From positions 1 through 64,000 of the forward strand of contig CACFSU010000004.1 of the NCBI GenBank assembly GCA_902569055.1: 64,000 bases of DNA. The letters run 5' to 3'. The stretch comes from an uncultured Pelagibacteraceae bacterium (GTDB taxonomy: Bacteria > Pseudomonadota > Alphaproteobacteria > Pelagibacterales > Pelagibacteraceae). The notes beneath the pieces are model-generated. The model saw only the letters and a program-made list of their open reading frames with translations, ran no database searches and was not told where the DNA came from. Every line of letters starts with the position of its first letter. Position 1 is the stretch's first letter. Positions 7,508 through 16,550 of the stretch are shown piece after piece. The position numbers and the translations under genes were made by a program.

Positions 7508-9087
7508 AATTTGATTATTTAATTATTGGAGCAGGTTCAGCTGGTTGTGTTCTTGCTAATCGACTTTCAAAAAATAATCAAAATAATGTAGCTATTTTTG
7601 AAGCAGGGAAAACAAGTGATATTTGGAAAGTTAATATGCCTCTTGCAATTTTGTACACAATGCATGATCCCAAATATAATTTTAAATACTACTCAGAACC
7701 AGAACCTTATTTAAAAAATAGAAAACTTTTTTGTCCTAGAGGAAAAATGATTGGTGGCTGTTCTGCTCACAATGGAATGGTGTATGTAAGAGGAAACTCT
7801 AATGATTATCAAAGATGGGCCTCTTTCGGCTTAAAGGATTGGTCATATGAAAAAGTTTTGCCGTATTTCAAAAAAATAGAAACTTGGTCTGAAGGCGAAA
7901 ATGACTATAGAGGTGGAAGTGGAATTTTGCCAGTAAACCAATCAAAAAATAAAAACCCTTTATTTAAAGCCTTTATCGATTCAGCAGGAGAAGCCGGCTA
8001 TAAAATTAATAAAGATATGAATGGCAAAGAACAAGAGGGATTTGGAATGTATGATGTTACTATTCACAAAGGTGAAAGAGCAAGTGTTTCAAAATATTAT
8101 TTAAATCCAGCAAAAAAAAGAGAAAATCTTAAAATTTTCTCAGAAGCATTTGTTGAAAAAGTTATTTTTGAAGGAAAAAAAGCAATAGGTATTGAAGTTA
8201 AAATAAAAAACAAAGTTGAAAAAATTTATGCAAATAAAGAGGTTATACTAAGTGGAGGAGCAATAAATTCTCCACAATTATTAATGCTTTCAGGTGTAGG
8301 ACCTGGAAAACATCTGAAAGAAAAAGGAATTGAAGTTATACACAATCTTGAAGGTGTAGGTAAAAATTTGCAAGATCATTTAGAAACTTATGTTCAACAA
8401 GAATGTAAGACTTCTGACACTTTATATTCATATGTAAATAAATTGAATATGCTAAGAATTGGCATTCAATGGTTTATTAATCGAAGTGGACCTTGTTCAA
8501 CATCATTTTTAGAAGCTGGTGGATTTTGTAAATCTTCATCTGAAAGAGAATATCCCAATATTCAATTTCATTTTTTTCCTTCATTTGTAATTGATCATGG
8601 ATTAATTAATCCTAATCGACATGGATACCAGCTCCATGCAAGTCCAAATCATCCAAAAAGTAGAGGACTTATAACTTTAAAAACTTCTAACCCATATGAT
8701 TACCCTAAAATTCAGTTTAATTACTTAGAAAATGAAGATGATCTAAAACAAACTATAGAATGTATTCATGTAGCAAGGAAAATACTTGGGCAAAATTCCC
8801 TAAAACCTTTCGCTGGAAAAGAAATTGGGCCAGGAGAAAATGTTAATTCAGATGAATTGTTTGAAGAATATATCAGATCTAAAGCTGAAACAGCTTATCA
8901 CCCGTCTTGTACTTTAAAAATGGGTACAGATAACATGGCTGTAGTAGATGAAAAACTTAAAGTTCATGGGCTAAAAAATATTAGAGTTATTGATGCCTCA
9001 GTGATGCCTGAAATTACAAGCGGAAACTTAAATGCACCAACATTAATGATAGCAGAAAGAGCATCTGAATTTATTCTTAATTCATGA
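7504..9087 (+). CDS. GMC-family FAD oxidoreductase, choline dehydrogenase-like
   Basis: FAD-dependent alcohol dehydrogenase of 527 aa. The dinucleotide motif GAGSAGCVLANRLS lies at residues 9-22, the GMC signatures RGKMIGGCSAHNGMVYVRG and SGGAINSPQLLMLSGVGP follow, and the catalytic-His motif TAYHPSCTLKMG places His466 as in choline dehydrogenase (BetA). The C-terminal DASVMPEITSGNLNAPTLMIAERA is canonical. It overlaps the HD oxygenase by four bases. It could oxidise choline to betaine aldehyde, with the aldehyde dehydrogenase at 15043 completing betaine synthesis, or another primary alcohol; GMC sequences predict substrate poorly. Confidence 0.88.
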   Translation: MKFDYLIIGAGSAGCVLANRLSKNNQNNVAIFEAGKTSDIWKVNMPLAILYTMHDPKYNFKYYSEPEPYLKNRKLFCPRGKMIGGCSAHNGMVYVRGNSNDYQRWASFGLKDWSYEKVLPYFKKIETWSEGENDYRGGSGILPVNQSKNKNPLFKAFIDSAGEAGYKINKDMNGKEQEGFGMYDVTIHKGERASVSKYYLNPAKKRENLKIFSEAFVEKVIFEGKKAIGIEVKIKNKVEKIYANKEVILSGGAINSPQLLMLSGVGPGKHLKEKGIEVIHNLEGVGKNLQDHLETYVQQECKTSDTLYSYVNKLNMLRIGIQWFINRSGPCSTSFLEAGGFCKSSSEREYPNIQFHFFPSFVIDHGLINPNRHGYQLHASPNHPKSRGLITLKTSNPYDYPKIQFNYLENEDDLKQTIECIHVARKILGQNSLKPFAGKEIGPGENVNSDELFEEYIRSKAETAYHPSCTLKMGTDNMAVVDEKLKVHGLKNIRVIDASVMPEITSGNLNAPTLMIAERASEFILNS

Positions 9088-10034
9088 CAAAAGTACAAAA
9101 TAATCCTAAAGGTATTCTATTTATTCTGCTTGGAATGGCAGTGTTCTCTATTCAAGATGCTTTAATTAAATTCATTTATGAAGATGCTGCATTATACGAA
9201 TTATATTTTGGGCGAACCATTGTTGCTCTAACATTATTAGTTGGATATCTTAAATTTTCTAAACAAAAAATAATTTTAAAAACCTACTACCCTTTTTTAA
9301 CAATCTTAAGAGTTATATGTTTCTTTTTTGGATTTAGTTTTTTTTACATTTCTTTAACTTATATGTCTCTTGCAATGGCAAATGCATTATTTTTCTCTAG
9401 TCCTTTTTTTGTTTCAATTTTGGCTACTATATTTTTAAAAGAAAAAGTTGGTATTAGAAGATGGACTGCAATTTTTATTGGATTTATAGGAGTGTTTATT
9501 ATTTTAAATCCAGACTTTAATAATTTTGATTATATGAAATTAGCTCCAGTAGCTTGTGCGTTATGTTATGCTATCTCTATGACTATAACTAAAATAACTT
9601 CTTATAAAGATAATGTTTACACTCAAATGCTACATTTATATTTTGGTGCAATTTTAATTAGTATCATATTTTATTTTTTTACAGGTAAGGGACAATTAAA
9701 TACTTTTAATGATCCTACTTTTCAATTCATTTTTAGAGAATGGCTTACCAATCCCTCTTACGCTTGGCCATTTATTATAATTATGGGGTTTACGGGTGTT
9801 TTTGCATTTTATTTTGTTTTTAATGCCTATAGTATTGCATCTCCTTCTGTAGTTTCTCTTTATGAGTATTCTCTGATAATCTGGTCAATATTAACTGGTT
9901 ATATTGTATTCAATAATATCCCTACAATTAGAACTTTAGTTGGAGTTATAATAATAATAAGTGCAGGTATATATATTTATCTTAGAGAAAAAGCCAAAGA
10001 TCAAATGATTATTACAGACACTCCAAATAGATAA
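9084..10034 (+). CDS. EamA/DMT-family transporter
   Basis: Integral membrane protein of 316 aa with about ten hydrophobic helices in the two repeated EamA halves. The first half shows SLAMANALFFSSPFFVSILATIFLKEKVGIRRW, the standard repeat signature, and the second half shows SLYEYSLIIWSILTGYIVF. Members export amino acids or metabolites, or import small compounds; direction and substrate are not predictable. It overlaps the GMC gene by four bases (ATGA) and is the last gene before a spacer of about 136 bases, so it likely moves a substrate or product of the dioxygenase/HD pathway. Confidence 0.85.
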   Translation: MTKVQNNPKGILFILLGMAVFSIQDALIKFIYEDAALYELYFGRTIVALTLLVGYLKFSKQKIILKTYYPFLTILRVICFFFGFSFFYISLTYMSLAMANALFFSSPFFVSILATIFLKEKVGIRRWTAIFIGFIGVFIILNPDFNNFDYMKLAPVACALCYAISMTITKITSYKDNVYTQMLHLYFGAILISIIFYFFTGKGQLNTFNDPTFQFIFREWLTNPSYAWPFIIIMGFTGVFAFYFVFNAYSIASPSVVSLYEYSLIIWSILTGYIVFNNIPTIRTLVGVIIIISAGIYIYLREKAKDQMIITDTPNR

Positions 10035-10097
10035 TAAAAAATTTTATTGAATATCATCGTTAAGATTAATAATATTATTCAATTAAAGCGATACATA

Positions 10098-10148
10098 ACT
10101 CATCGTTATATCCAATACGAAAGTGGGATCGATCGTCTTTTTTTAAAT
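10098..10148 (+). promoter_or_regulatory. possible hairpin plus T-run in the leader of the luciferase-like operon
   Basis: Within the 136-base spacer, ATCG...ATCC can pair with GGATCGAT and is followed by CTTTTTTT. The element CATCGTTA occurs twice (10055 and 10101). This could be a weak terminator for the EamA operon or an attenuator for the operon that follows. I cannot match it to a known riboswitch class, and the pairing is short. Confidence 0.3.
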
Positions 10149-10159
10149 TAGAAAGTTTA

Positions 10160-10170
10160 AAGGAGGAAGC
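10160..10170 (+). promoter_or_regulatory. strong Shine-Dalgarno before the luciferase-like gene
   Basis: AAAGGAGGAAGC precedes the ATG at 10171. It is a near-perfect complement to the 16S 3' end and much stronger than the A-rich starts of neighbouring genes. It fixes this start codon and suggests high translation. Confidence 0.75.
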
Positions 10171-11340
10171 ATGAAATTTGGATACTTTTGTAATACTACT
10201 AATTGGACTCACAAGCCCTACCACGAACTATTAGACGAAACTAGAGAGATCACAGAATATTGTGATCAAAACAAATGGAATTCTATTTGGTATACAGAGC
10301 ATCATTTTAATCATGAAGGAATGGAGTCTTGTACAAATCCTTTAATGATGGGTGTTGATGCTGCCGCAAGAACTAATCAAATCAGAATTGGTCAAGCTTG
10401 CAATGTAATTACTTTCCATAATCCTATACAAATGGCAGAAGATGTTGCTCTTTTAGATCAATTATCGAAAGGTAGAGTAGAAGTTGGTATTGGTAGAGGA
10501 ATTTACGGAAGAGAAGCTGTTAATCTAAATATTGAAGCTGATATGAAAGATCAAGCTAAAAACTTTAGACTATTTGAAGAAACTTTAACTATATTAAAAA
10601 AAGCATGGAAAGAAAAATTTTTTGATCATAAAGGTGAATTTTATACTTATCCTTCACCTGATTATGTATGGAAACATGACATGAGTAAACCAAGTGAAGA
10701 ATTTATAGATATTAAAACTAATGTAATGAAAAAAATTAGTGTTTTACCTCAACCTTATCAAAAACCTTATCCCCCAATTCATCAAGTTGTAGATGGTATA
10801 CGATCTATCGAATGGGCTGCCCAACAAGGTTTAAACATCATTATGTGGATACCAACAGTTAAAGCGTTAAAAATTAAATTTGAAGCTTTCAAAAATGCAA
10901 AATCTGAGTCTGAAAAAAGAAATGTGCCAATGGGTGAAGGAATTTCACTTGTAAGAGATATGTTTGTAGCTGACACGATGGAAGAAGCTAAAGAAAAAGC
11001 TGGCGAACATATGGTCAATTACATGAGATGGGTTTGTCATTGGCGAGGCCTTGGGAATCATATGGATCCAGGTGAAGAACTGCCTGAGACAAAAGGTAAG
11101 TTAGATTTATTAAATTATGAATTTTTACATAAAAGAAATATGTTATTTGGAACTCCAGAATTTGTTATTGATAAAATTAATGAATTGAAATCTGAACTAA
11201 ACTTACAAAACTTACAAGTTTGGTCTAACTTTCCCGGTGTAAAACATAAAGACTGTATGAAAAGTATTAAACTTTTTACTGAAAAGGTAATGCCTCATTT
11301 TCAGGATAATGTTGATACTGAAGTCAAAAAAGTTTCGTGA
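10171..11340 (+). CDS. LLM-class (luciferase-like) flavin-dependent monooxygenase
   Basis: Bacterial-luciferase-family monooxygenase (389 aa) that would use reduced flavin and O2. The N-terminus (FGYFCNTTNW, YTEHHFNHEGM) and the SKGRVEVGIGRGIYGREAVNL segment are the family's flavin and substrate-site motifs. This family includes alkanesulfonate, dimethylsulfide and dimethylsulfone monooxygenases as well as C-N and C-C cleaving members. No flavin reductase gene is adjacent, so reduced flavin must come from elsewhere. It heads a six-gene operon with a very strong ribosome site and ends four bases past the next start. The substrate is not deducible. Confidence 0.87.
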   Translation: MKFGYFCNTTNWTHKPYHELLDETREITEYCDQNKWNSIWYTEHHFNHEGMESCTNPLMMGVDAAARTNQIRIGQACNVITFHNPIQMAEDVALLDQLSKGRVEVGIGRGIYGREAVNLNIEADMKDQAKNFRLFEETLTILKKAWKEKFFDHKGEFYTYPSPDYVWKHDMSKPSEEFIDIKTNVMKKISVLPQPYQKPYPPIHQVVDGIRSIEWAAQQGLNIIMWIPTVKALKIKFEAFKNAKSESEKRNVPMGEGISLVRDMFVADTMEEAKEKAGEHMVNYMRWVCHWRGLGNHMDPGEELPETKGKLDLLNYEFLHKRNMLFGTPEFVIDKINELKSELNLQNLQVWSNFPGVKHKDCMKSIKLFTEKVMPHFQDNVDTEVKKVS

Positions 11341-13037
11341 TCAAATCATGTAAGAAAATTACTGGTGGTCAAGCCACAGTTCAATCTTTAAAAAAAGAAA
11401 ATGTGAATAATGTTTTTGGTCTTATAGGATCAGCTACAATGGAAATTTTTGATGCTCTTTATCATGAAAAAAAAATCAAATTTATTGGTGTAAGAGATGA
11501 AAGAACAGGGGCACACATGGCAGATGGTTATGCAAGGGCGTCTAATAAACCTGGTGTAATTATAGCTGGACAAAATGGGCCAGGAGCTACCAACTTAGTA
11601 ACTGGAGTAGCTCAAGCAAAAGCAGCTTTTTCTCCTGTAATAGCTATTGCGGGATCTCACTCAACAAAAGATAAAATGGAGGATGCATTTCAAGGTCTTG
11701 ATCAACAATCTTTATTTACTCCAATTACAAAAAAAACGTGGACAGTTAAAAATTCAAAAATTATTCCAAACGTAATTAGTAATGCTTTTAGTTTAGCAAT
11801 GAAACCTAGAAGAGGACCCGTATGTGTTAATCTACCTAGAAACACTCTAGCAGAAACAAATAGTTACAATATAGATATAAATAAATCTTCTTTTTCTTTC
11901 GAAAGTAATCTCAAAGGAGATTTTAAAAAAATCAGAAAAACAACTAAAATTATAAATCAAGCGAAACAACTTGTAATAATTGCTGGAGGCGGAATTAAAT
12001 ACGCTGCTAAATATAAAGAAGTAATTAAACTTGCTGAATTTTTAAATATACCAATAGTTACTGCTGCAGGTCATGGAGATGCTATTCCATTTAATCATAA
12101 ATTGAATGCAGGTCAAATGGGGCCAAGAGGAAATCCAGTTGCATCAAAACTTGTTAAAAAAGCAGATGTCATATTAGCAATTGGTACTAGATTGGGCTTT
12201 AACTCTACGTTTTATTCTTATGATAATATAAATAAAAAGGCGAAAATTATTCAAATTGAAATTGAAAAAAAAATGCTCGGAAAATACTTTCCAATAACTA
12301 TTGGAATTAACGCTGATGCAGCTACGGCCACCAATCAAATATATAACGAGATAAAAAAACAGAGAATTAAATTAAATCTCAAAAATTGGACTAACTCATA
12401 TCTAAAGGAAAGAAAAAATTATTTGAAAAATAGAGACAAATATAATCTTGGAAAAAATTTCCCCATTCAACCAAAAGGATTATTCAAACAACTAAGAAAA
12501 GCTCTACCAAAAGATACTGCTATAACTTTAGATGCTGGAACACTTTGTTTGCAAGCTACAGATGCTTTAGAATATTATAATCCACCATCTTTATTTACAC
12601 CTTTGGACTTTGGTTTAGTTGGTTTTTCATTCGCTTGTGGTCTTGGAGTTAAAATTGCAAAACCAAAAAAAACTGTTGTTAGTCTAATGGGAGATGGAGG
12701 ATTTGGTATGACTATATCTGAGTTAAGTACAGCAGTCGAATATGGAATAAATACTACAACCATAGTAATGAATAATCAAAGTTGGGGAGCTGAGAAAGCT
12801 TATCAAAAAGATTTTTTTGGAAAAAGATATCTAGGTGCGGATATTACTAGTCCTTCTTTTGATAAAGTTGCTGAATTATATGGTGCAAAAGGTTTCAAAG
12901 TTAAAAAAATTTCTCAAGTAAGTGAGGCTGTTAGAGCAGCTATAAAATGTAATAAGCCTGCAGTAGTTGATATAGATGTAGATCCTAGCGCATTATATAG
13001 TTTTAGAAAAGATAGTTTTAAACATAGGCAAAAATAG
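11337..13037 (+). CDS. ThDP-dependent enzyme resembling sulfoacetaldehyde acetyltransferase
   Basis: Thiamine-diphosphate enzyme of 566 aa with the three domains of the acetolactate synthase superfamily. The catalytic Glu55 is in VRDERTGAHMADGYA, GQNGPGATN follows, and the Mg-ThDP motif GDGGFGM...NNQSW is near 452-480. The stretch NNQSWGAEKAYQKDFFGKRYLGADI and the C-terminal SFRKDSF closely recall Xsc (NRQWGAEKKNQVDFYNRRF and PFRRDAL, from memory), which converts sulfoacetaldehyde and phosphate to acetyl phosphate and sulfite. Other 2-oxoacid decarboxylase or ligase activities remain possible. It overlaps the luciferase-like gene by four bases and abuts the methyltransferase. Confidence 0.8.
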   Translation: MIKSCKKITGGQATVQSLKKENVNNVFGLIGSATMEIFDALYHEKKIKFIGVRDERTGAHMADGYARASNKPGVIIAGQNGPGATNLVTGVAQAKAAFSPVIAIAGSHSTKDKMEDAFQGLDQQSLFTPITKKTWTVKNSKIIPNVISNAFSLAMKPRRGPVCVNLPRNTLAETNSYNIDINKSSFSFESNLKGDFKKIRKTTKIINQAKQLVIIAGGGIKYAAKYKEVIKLAEFLNIPIVTAAGHGDAIPFNHKLNAGQMGPRGNPVASKLVKKADVILAIGTRLGFNSTFYSYDNINKKAKIIQIEIEKKMLGKYFPITIGINADAATATNQIYNEIKKQRIKLNLKNWTNSYLKERKNYLKNRDKYNLGKNFPIQPKGLFKQLRKALPKDTAITLDAGTLCLQATDALEYYNPPSLFTPLDFGLVGFSFACGLGVKIAKPKKTVVSLMGDGGFGMTISELSTAVEYGINTTTIVMNNQSWGAEKAYQKDFFGKRYLGADITSPSFDKVAELYGAKGFKVKKISQVSEAVRAAIKCNKPAVVDIDVDPSALYSFRKDSFKHRQK

Positions 13038-13667
13038 ATGTCACAAAAAGATATTGGTAATAAAATTCCAATTTATAAATTAAAAGCGGGTAAAGAAGTT
13101 GAAGAATATTACGATGAATGGACTGTGGAAAATAAATACGACAAAGACATGGTTGATTGGAAATATTCTGGACCACAAGAAACTGTAAATCTCTTTGAAA
13201 AACATATTTCTCAAAAAAATATCAAAATATTAGATGCTGGTTGTGGAACTGGTTTAGTAGGCGTTGAGCTTAAAAAAAAAGGTTTTACAAATATTGATGG
13301 AGCAGATTTTTCTCAAAAAATGCTGGATTTAGTTCCACAAAAAATCTATAAAAATTTATTTAAAATTAACCTTAATCAAAAAGTTAATATTAATGATAAT
13401 ACTTACGAAGGAATAACATGTGTTGGCACTTTTACATTTGGTCATGTTTACCCTCAAGCTCTAGATGAGATGGTAAGAATTTGCAAAATTAAGTCTTTAA
13501 TTTGTTTTACAATTAATATCGGAATTTATGAAGAATATGGGTTTGACAAAAAGATCAAAGAATTAGAGGATAATAATTCTTGGAAAATAATTAAATTTTT
13601 TAAATCAAATTATATTGCAAGCAAAGGGGTTAACGCTTGGTTAGTTTTAGCTCAGGTAATTAAATAA
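13038..13667 (+). CDS. class I SAM-dependent methyltransferase
   Basis: Rossmann-type methyltransferase of 209 aa. Motif I (ILDAGCGTGLVGVEL) lies near residues 62-76 and the acidic ribose-binding position is in GADFSQKML. The arrangement resembles the METTL27-like group of small-molecule methyltransferases. It starts on the base after the preceding stop codon and is followed seven bases later by the PF06684 gene, so it is co-transcribed with the catabolic operon. It may methylate an intermediate or accept a methyl group; no substrate can be named. Confidence 0.83.
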   Translation: MSQKDIGNKIPIYKLKAGKEVEEYYDEWTVENKYDKDMVDWKYSGPQETVNLFEKHISQKNIKILDAGCGTGLVGVELKKKGFTNIDGADFSQKMLDLVPQKIYKNLFKINLNQKVNINDNTYEGITCVGTFTFGHVYPQALDEMVRICKIKSLICFTINIGIYEEYGFDKKIKELEDNNSWKIIKFFKSNYIASKGVNAWLVLAQVIK

Positions 13668-13673
13668 AAAATT

Positions 13674-14261
13674 ATGGATATTAATTTAAGAAAATTTACA
13701 AAATTTGTTGATAAAACTTTCATAGAAGGTGGCAAAAAAGCTAAAGAGCCTGTTTTATTAGTTTCAGTTGCTGCAGTTTTTAAAAATCCTTGGCATGGAC
13801 AAGGTTTTGTTGAAAACTTAAGACCTGCAATTTTAGAATTAGCTCCAAGGTTAGGGGATTTACTTGTTCCTGAATTAATTAAAGAAATAGGATCTCCTGA
13901 AAAAATATTAGCATATGGTAAAGCTGGTATAGTTGGATTAAATGGAGAAATAGAACATGCTTCAGCTTTTATTCATACATTAAGGTTTGGTAACAAATTT
14001 AGAGATGCTGTTGGAGGAACTTCGTACTTAAGCTTTACTAATACTAGAGGTCCAGCAGGGTCAAAAGTTTCTATTCCTATGATGCATAAAACAGACTCTG
14101 GTCTCAGACCTTATTATTTAACTCATGAATTTACAATACATGATGCTCCATTTGAAAATGAGATAGTAATTGCTATAGGTGGTGCTTCAAGTGGAAGAGC
14201 TCATGCAAGAACAGGTGATAGATACCAAGATATGAAAGAAATGGGTATTGAGCCTAAATAA
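13674..14261 (+). CDS. PF06684 (amino acid synthesis, former DUF1185) family protein
   Basis: A 195-aa protein of the family labelled amino acid synthesis in databases, whose true activity is not established. Recognisable features are the N-terminal PVLLVSVAAVFKNPWHGQGFVENL, the central YGKAGIVGLNGEIEHASAFIH and the C-terminal ASSGRAHARTGDRYQDMKEMG. There is no signal peptide or membrane segment. Conserved His, Arg and Asp residues suggest an enzyme. Its neighbours are oxygenase, ThDP enzyme, hydrolase and aldehyde dehydrogenase, which argues for a catabolic role rather than amino acid synthesis. Confidence 0.78.
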   Translation: MDINLRKFTKFVDKTFIEGGKKAKEPVLLVSVAAVFKNPWHGQGFVENLRPAILELAPRLGDLLVPELIKEIGSPEKILAYGKAGIVGLNGEIEHASAFIHTLRFGNKFRDAVGGTSYLSFTNTRGPAGSKVSIPMMHKTDSGLRPYYLTHEFTIHDAPFENEIVIAIGGASSGRAHARTGDRYQDMKEMGIEPK

Positions 14262-14264
14262 AAC

Positions 14265-15050
14265 TTGATGATATCTGGAACTACTTCTTCTGGGACATTT
14301 TATATTTTTAATAAAAAAGAAAAATTAATACCTATAGTATTTATTCATGGAGTGGGATTAACATATGAAATTTGGCAGCCACAAATAAATTATTTTAAAA
14401 ATTATTCTACTCTTTCATATGATATTTTAGGACATGGAAAGTCATTACTAAAAAAACATGATATCAATTTTGATGATTTTTCAAATCAACTTATAGAATT
14501 AATTGATGAACTTAAAATTAATAGAATCCATTTAATTGGTTTTTCAATCGGTTCCTTAATTGCTAGAAATTTTGCAATAAAATTTAATAATAGATTACAA
14601 TCATTAATTCTTTTAGGATCTATATATAAGAGATCAGAGGAACAACAAAAAATTGTTAATACAAGATTTAATCAAGCTAAGAAAGAACTAAAGCTCTCTA
14701 AAAAAGCCTTAAAGAGATGGTTTACAGATAAATATTTGGAAAACAATCCAAATATATATAAAAACATTAATTCTATTTTATCATCTAATAATATGAAAAA
14801 CTTTTTAAAAGTTTATGAGCTTTTTGTTAATCATAAAAATGAAGAAGATTTCAAAAAAATAAAAGTTAATACTTTGATAATGACTGGAGAATTTGATTTA
14901 GGTTCAACAATTGAGATGTCAAAAAAATTGAATAAAATAATCAAAAATAGTCAACTTAAGATCATTAAAAATGGCAAACATCTTTGTGGTATTGAATGTG
15001 CAGATGAGGTAAATTCAGCGATTAAAACATTTATAGAAAAAAATGACTAA
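14265..15050 (+). CDS. alpha/beta-fold hydrolase
   Basis: Alpha/beta hydrolase of 261 aa. The oxyanion-hole region is FIHGVGLTYEIW, the nucleophile elbow is IGFSIGS (Ser in G-x-S-x-G/S form), the acid is likely Asp in MTGEFDLGS, and the catalytic His is in KNGKHLCG near the C-terminus. The closest style is 3-oxoadipate enol-lactonase or a small esterase. It overlaps the aldehyde dehydrogenase by eight bases. Possible roles include opening a lactone or hydrolysing a thioester such as betainyl-CoA; this is speculation from context. Confidence 0.82.
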   Translation: MMISGTTSSGTFYIFNKKEKLIPIVFIHGVGLTYEIWQPQINYFKNYSTLSYDILGHGKSLLKKHDINFDDFSNQLIELIDELKINRIHLIGFSIGSLIARNFAIKFNNRLQSLILLGSIYKRSEEQQKIVNTRFNQAKKELKLSKKALKRWFTDKYLENNPNIYKNINSILSSNNMKNFLKVYELFVNHKNEEDFKKIKVNTLIMTGEFDLGSTIEMSKKLNKIIKNSQLKIIKNGKHLCGIECADEVNSAIKTFIEKND

Positions 15051-16524
15051 ATTAAAACATTATCAAATGTTCATTAATGGTGAATGGGTAGAGGCTGAAA
15101 ATAAAAAAACTTTCGAAACTTTAAATCCCGAAAATAACAAACCATGGGCAACTGTGCCAGAAGCTAGTTCTAAGGATGTAGACAAAGCAGTAAAAGCAGC
15201 TCAAAAAGCGTTTGATGGTGAATGGCCTAAATTACTTCCAAGAGAAAGAGCAAAATTTTTAAGAGCTATAGGAGAACAATTAAGAGAAAATGCTGAATTA
15301 CTTGGTAAAATAGAAACTATAGATACAGGAAAAATTTTTAGGGAAACAAAAAAACAGGCTAACTATATTGCAGAATATTATGATTATTATGCAGGATTAG
15401 CAGATAAAGTTGAGGGTACAGTCTTACCAATTGATAAACCAAATGTTCAAGCACTTACAACTAGAATTCCCATAGGAGTTATAGCCGCAATAGTCCCATG
15501 GAATTCCCAAATGTTTTTAACTGCAACTAAACTTGCACCCGCTTTAGCAATGGGAAATACAATTGTGCTTAAATCTTCAGAGTTAGCTCCAGCTGTGATA
15601 TTTGAATTTGCTAAACTAGTAGAAAAAATTGATCTTCCAAAAGGAGTTCTAAATGTTATTACTGGTTTTGGAGATCCTTGTGGAAAAGCTCTAACCTCTC
15701 ACGATCTTGTTGAAAAAGTTGCATTTACAGGGGGACCAGAAACTGCAAGACATATAATTAGAAATTCTGCAGAAAATTTATCTGAAGTTAGTTTAGAACT
15801 TGGGGGAAAAAGTCCAGTTGCAGTATTTAATGACGCTAATCAAGAAAATGCAATTAATGGTATAGTTGCAGGAATATTTGGTGCAACAGGTCAAAGCTGT
15901 ATTGCAGGGTCAAGACTTTATATCCAAGAAGAAATTTATAATGATTTTTTGAAAAAACTAACTGAACGTGCAGAAAAAATAAAAATTGGTACACCATTGA
16001 ATACAGAAACAGAAATGGGTCCATTGAATAATTTCAAACAATTAGAAATTATTGAGAATAATATTAAAAAAACTATTGAACAGGGAGGAAAAATTAAAAC
16101 TGGAGGTAAAAGACATTCTTTTTCAAATGAAGGATATTATTTTCCGCCAACTATAATTGAATGTGATAATCACAATCTACCGGCTGCTGAAAATGAACTA
16201 TTTGGACCAATATTATCAGTAATGAAATTCAAAACTGAGGAAGAGATTATAAAAAAAATGAACGACAATAAATATGGTCTATCTTCAGGTGTCTATACAA
16301 GTGATCTTGCGAGAGGGATGAGGGTTTCTAAAGCAATTCGAGCAGGTATAACATTTGTAAATACCTATAGATTAATTTCACCTTCTGCACCATTTGGAGG
16401 AATTAAAGATAGTGGCTACGGAAAAGAAGCAGGAATCGAATCAATTAAAGATTACACAAGAATAAAAACAACATGGTTTTATACTTCAGATAAGCCAATA
16501 CCAGATCCTTTTACAATAGGTTAA
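15043..16524 (+). CDS. NAD(P)-dependent aldehyde dehydrogenase
   Basis: ALDH-superfamily enzyme of 493 aa that oxidises an aldehyde to its acid. The proton-relay Asn lies in IVPWNSQMF, the nucleotide motif is FTGGPETA, the general-base Glu is in SLELGGKSP (about residue 252), and the nucleophile is Cys286 in GATGQSCIAG. The C-terminal APFGGIKDSGYGKEAG is canonical. It resembles betaine-aldehyde and semialdehyde dehydrogenases, but the family does not resolve substrate. It closes the luciferase-like operon and could also partner with the GMC dehydrogenase upstream. Confidence 0.9.
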   Translation: MTKLKHYQMFINGEWVEAENKKTFETLNPENNKPWATVPEASSKDVDKAVKAAQKAFDGEWPKLLPRERAKFLRAIGEQLRENAELLGKIETIDTGKIFRETKKQANYIAEYYDYYAGLADKVEGTVLPIDKPNVQALTTRIPIGVIAAIVPWNSQMFLTATKLAPALAMGNTIVLKSSELAPAVIFEFAKLVEKIDLPKGVLNVITGFGDPCGKALTSHDLVEKVAFTGGPETARHIIRNSAENLSEVSLELGGKSPVAVFNDANQENAINGIVAGIFGATGQSCIAGSRLYIQEEIYNDFLKKLTERAEKIKIGTPLNTETEMGPLNNFKQLEIIENNIKKTIEQGGKIKTGGKRHSFSNEGYYFPPTIIECDNHNLPAAENELFGPILSVMKFKTEEEIIKKMNDNKYGLSSGVYTSDLARGMRVSKAIRAGITFVNTYRLISPSAPFGGIKDSGYGKEAGIESIKDYTRIKTTWFYTSDKPIPDPFTIG

Positions 16525-16550
16525 TTACTTAATTTTCTAAAATACTAAAA

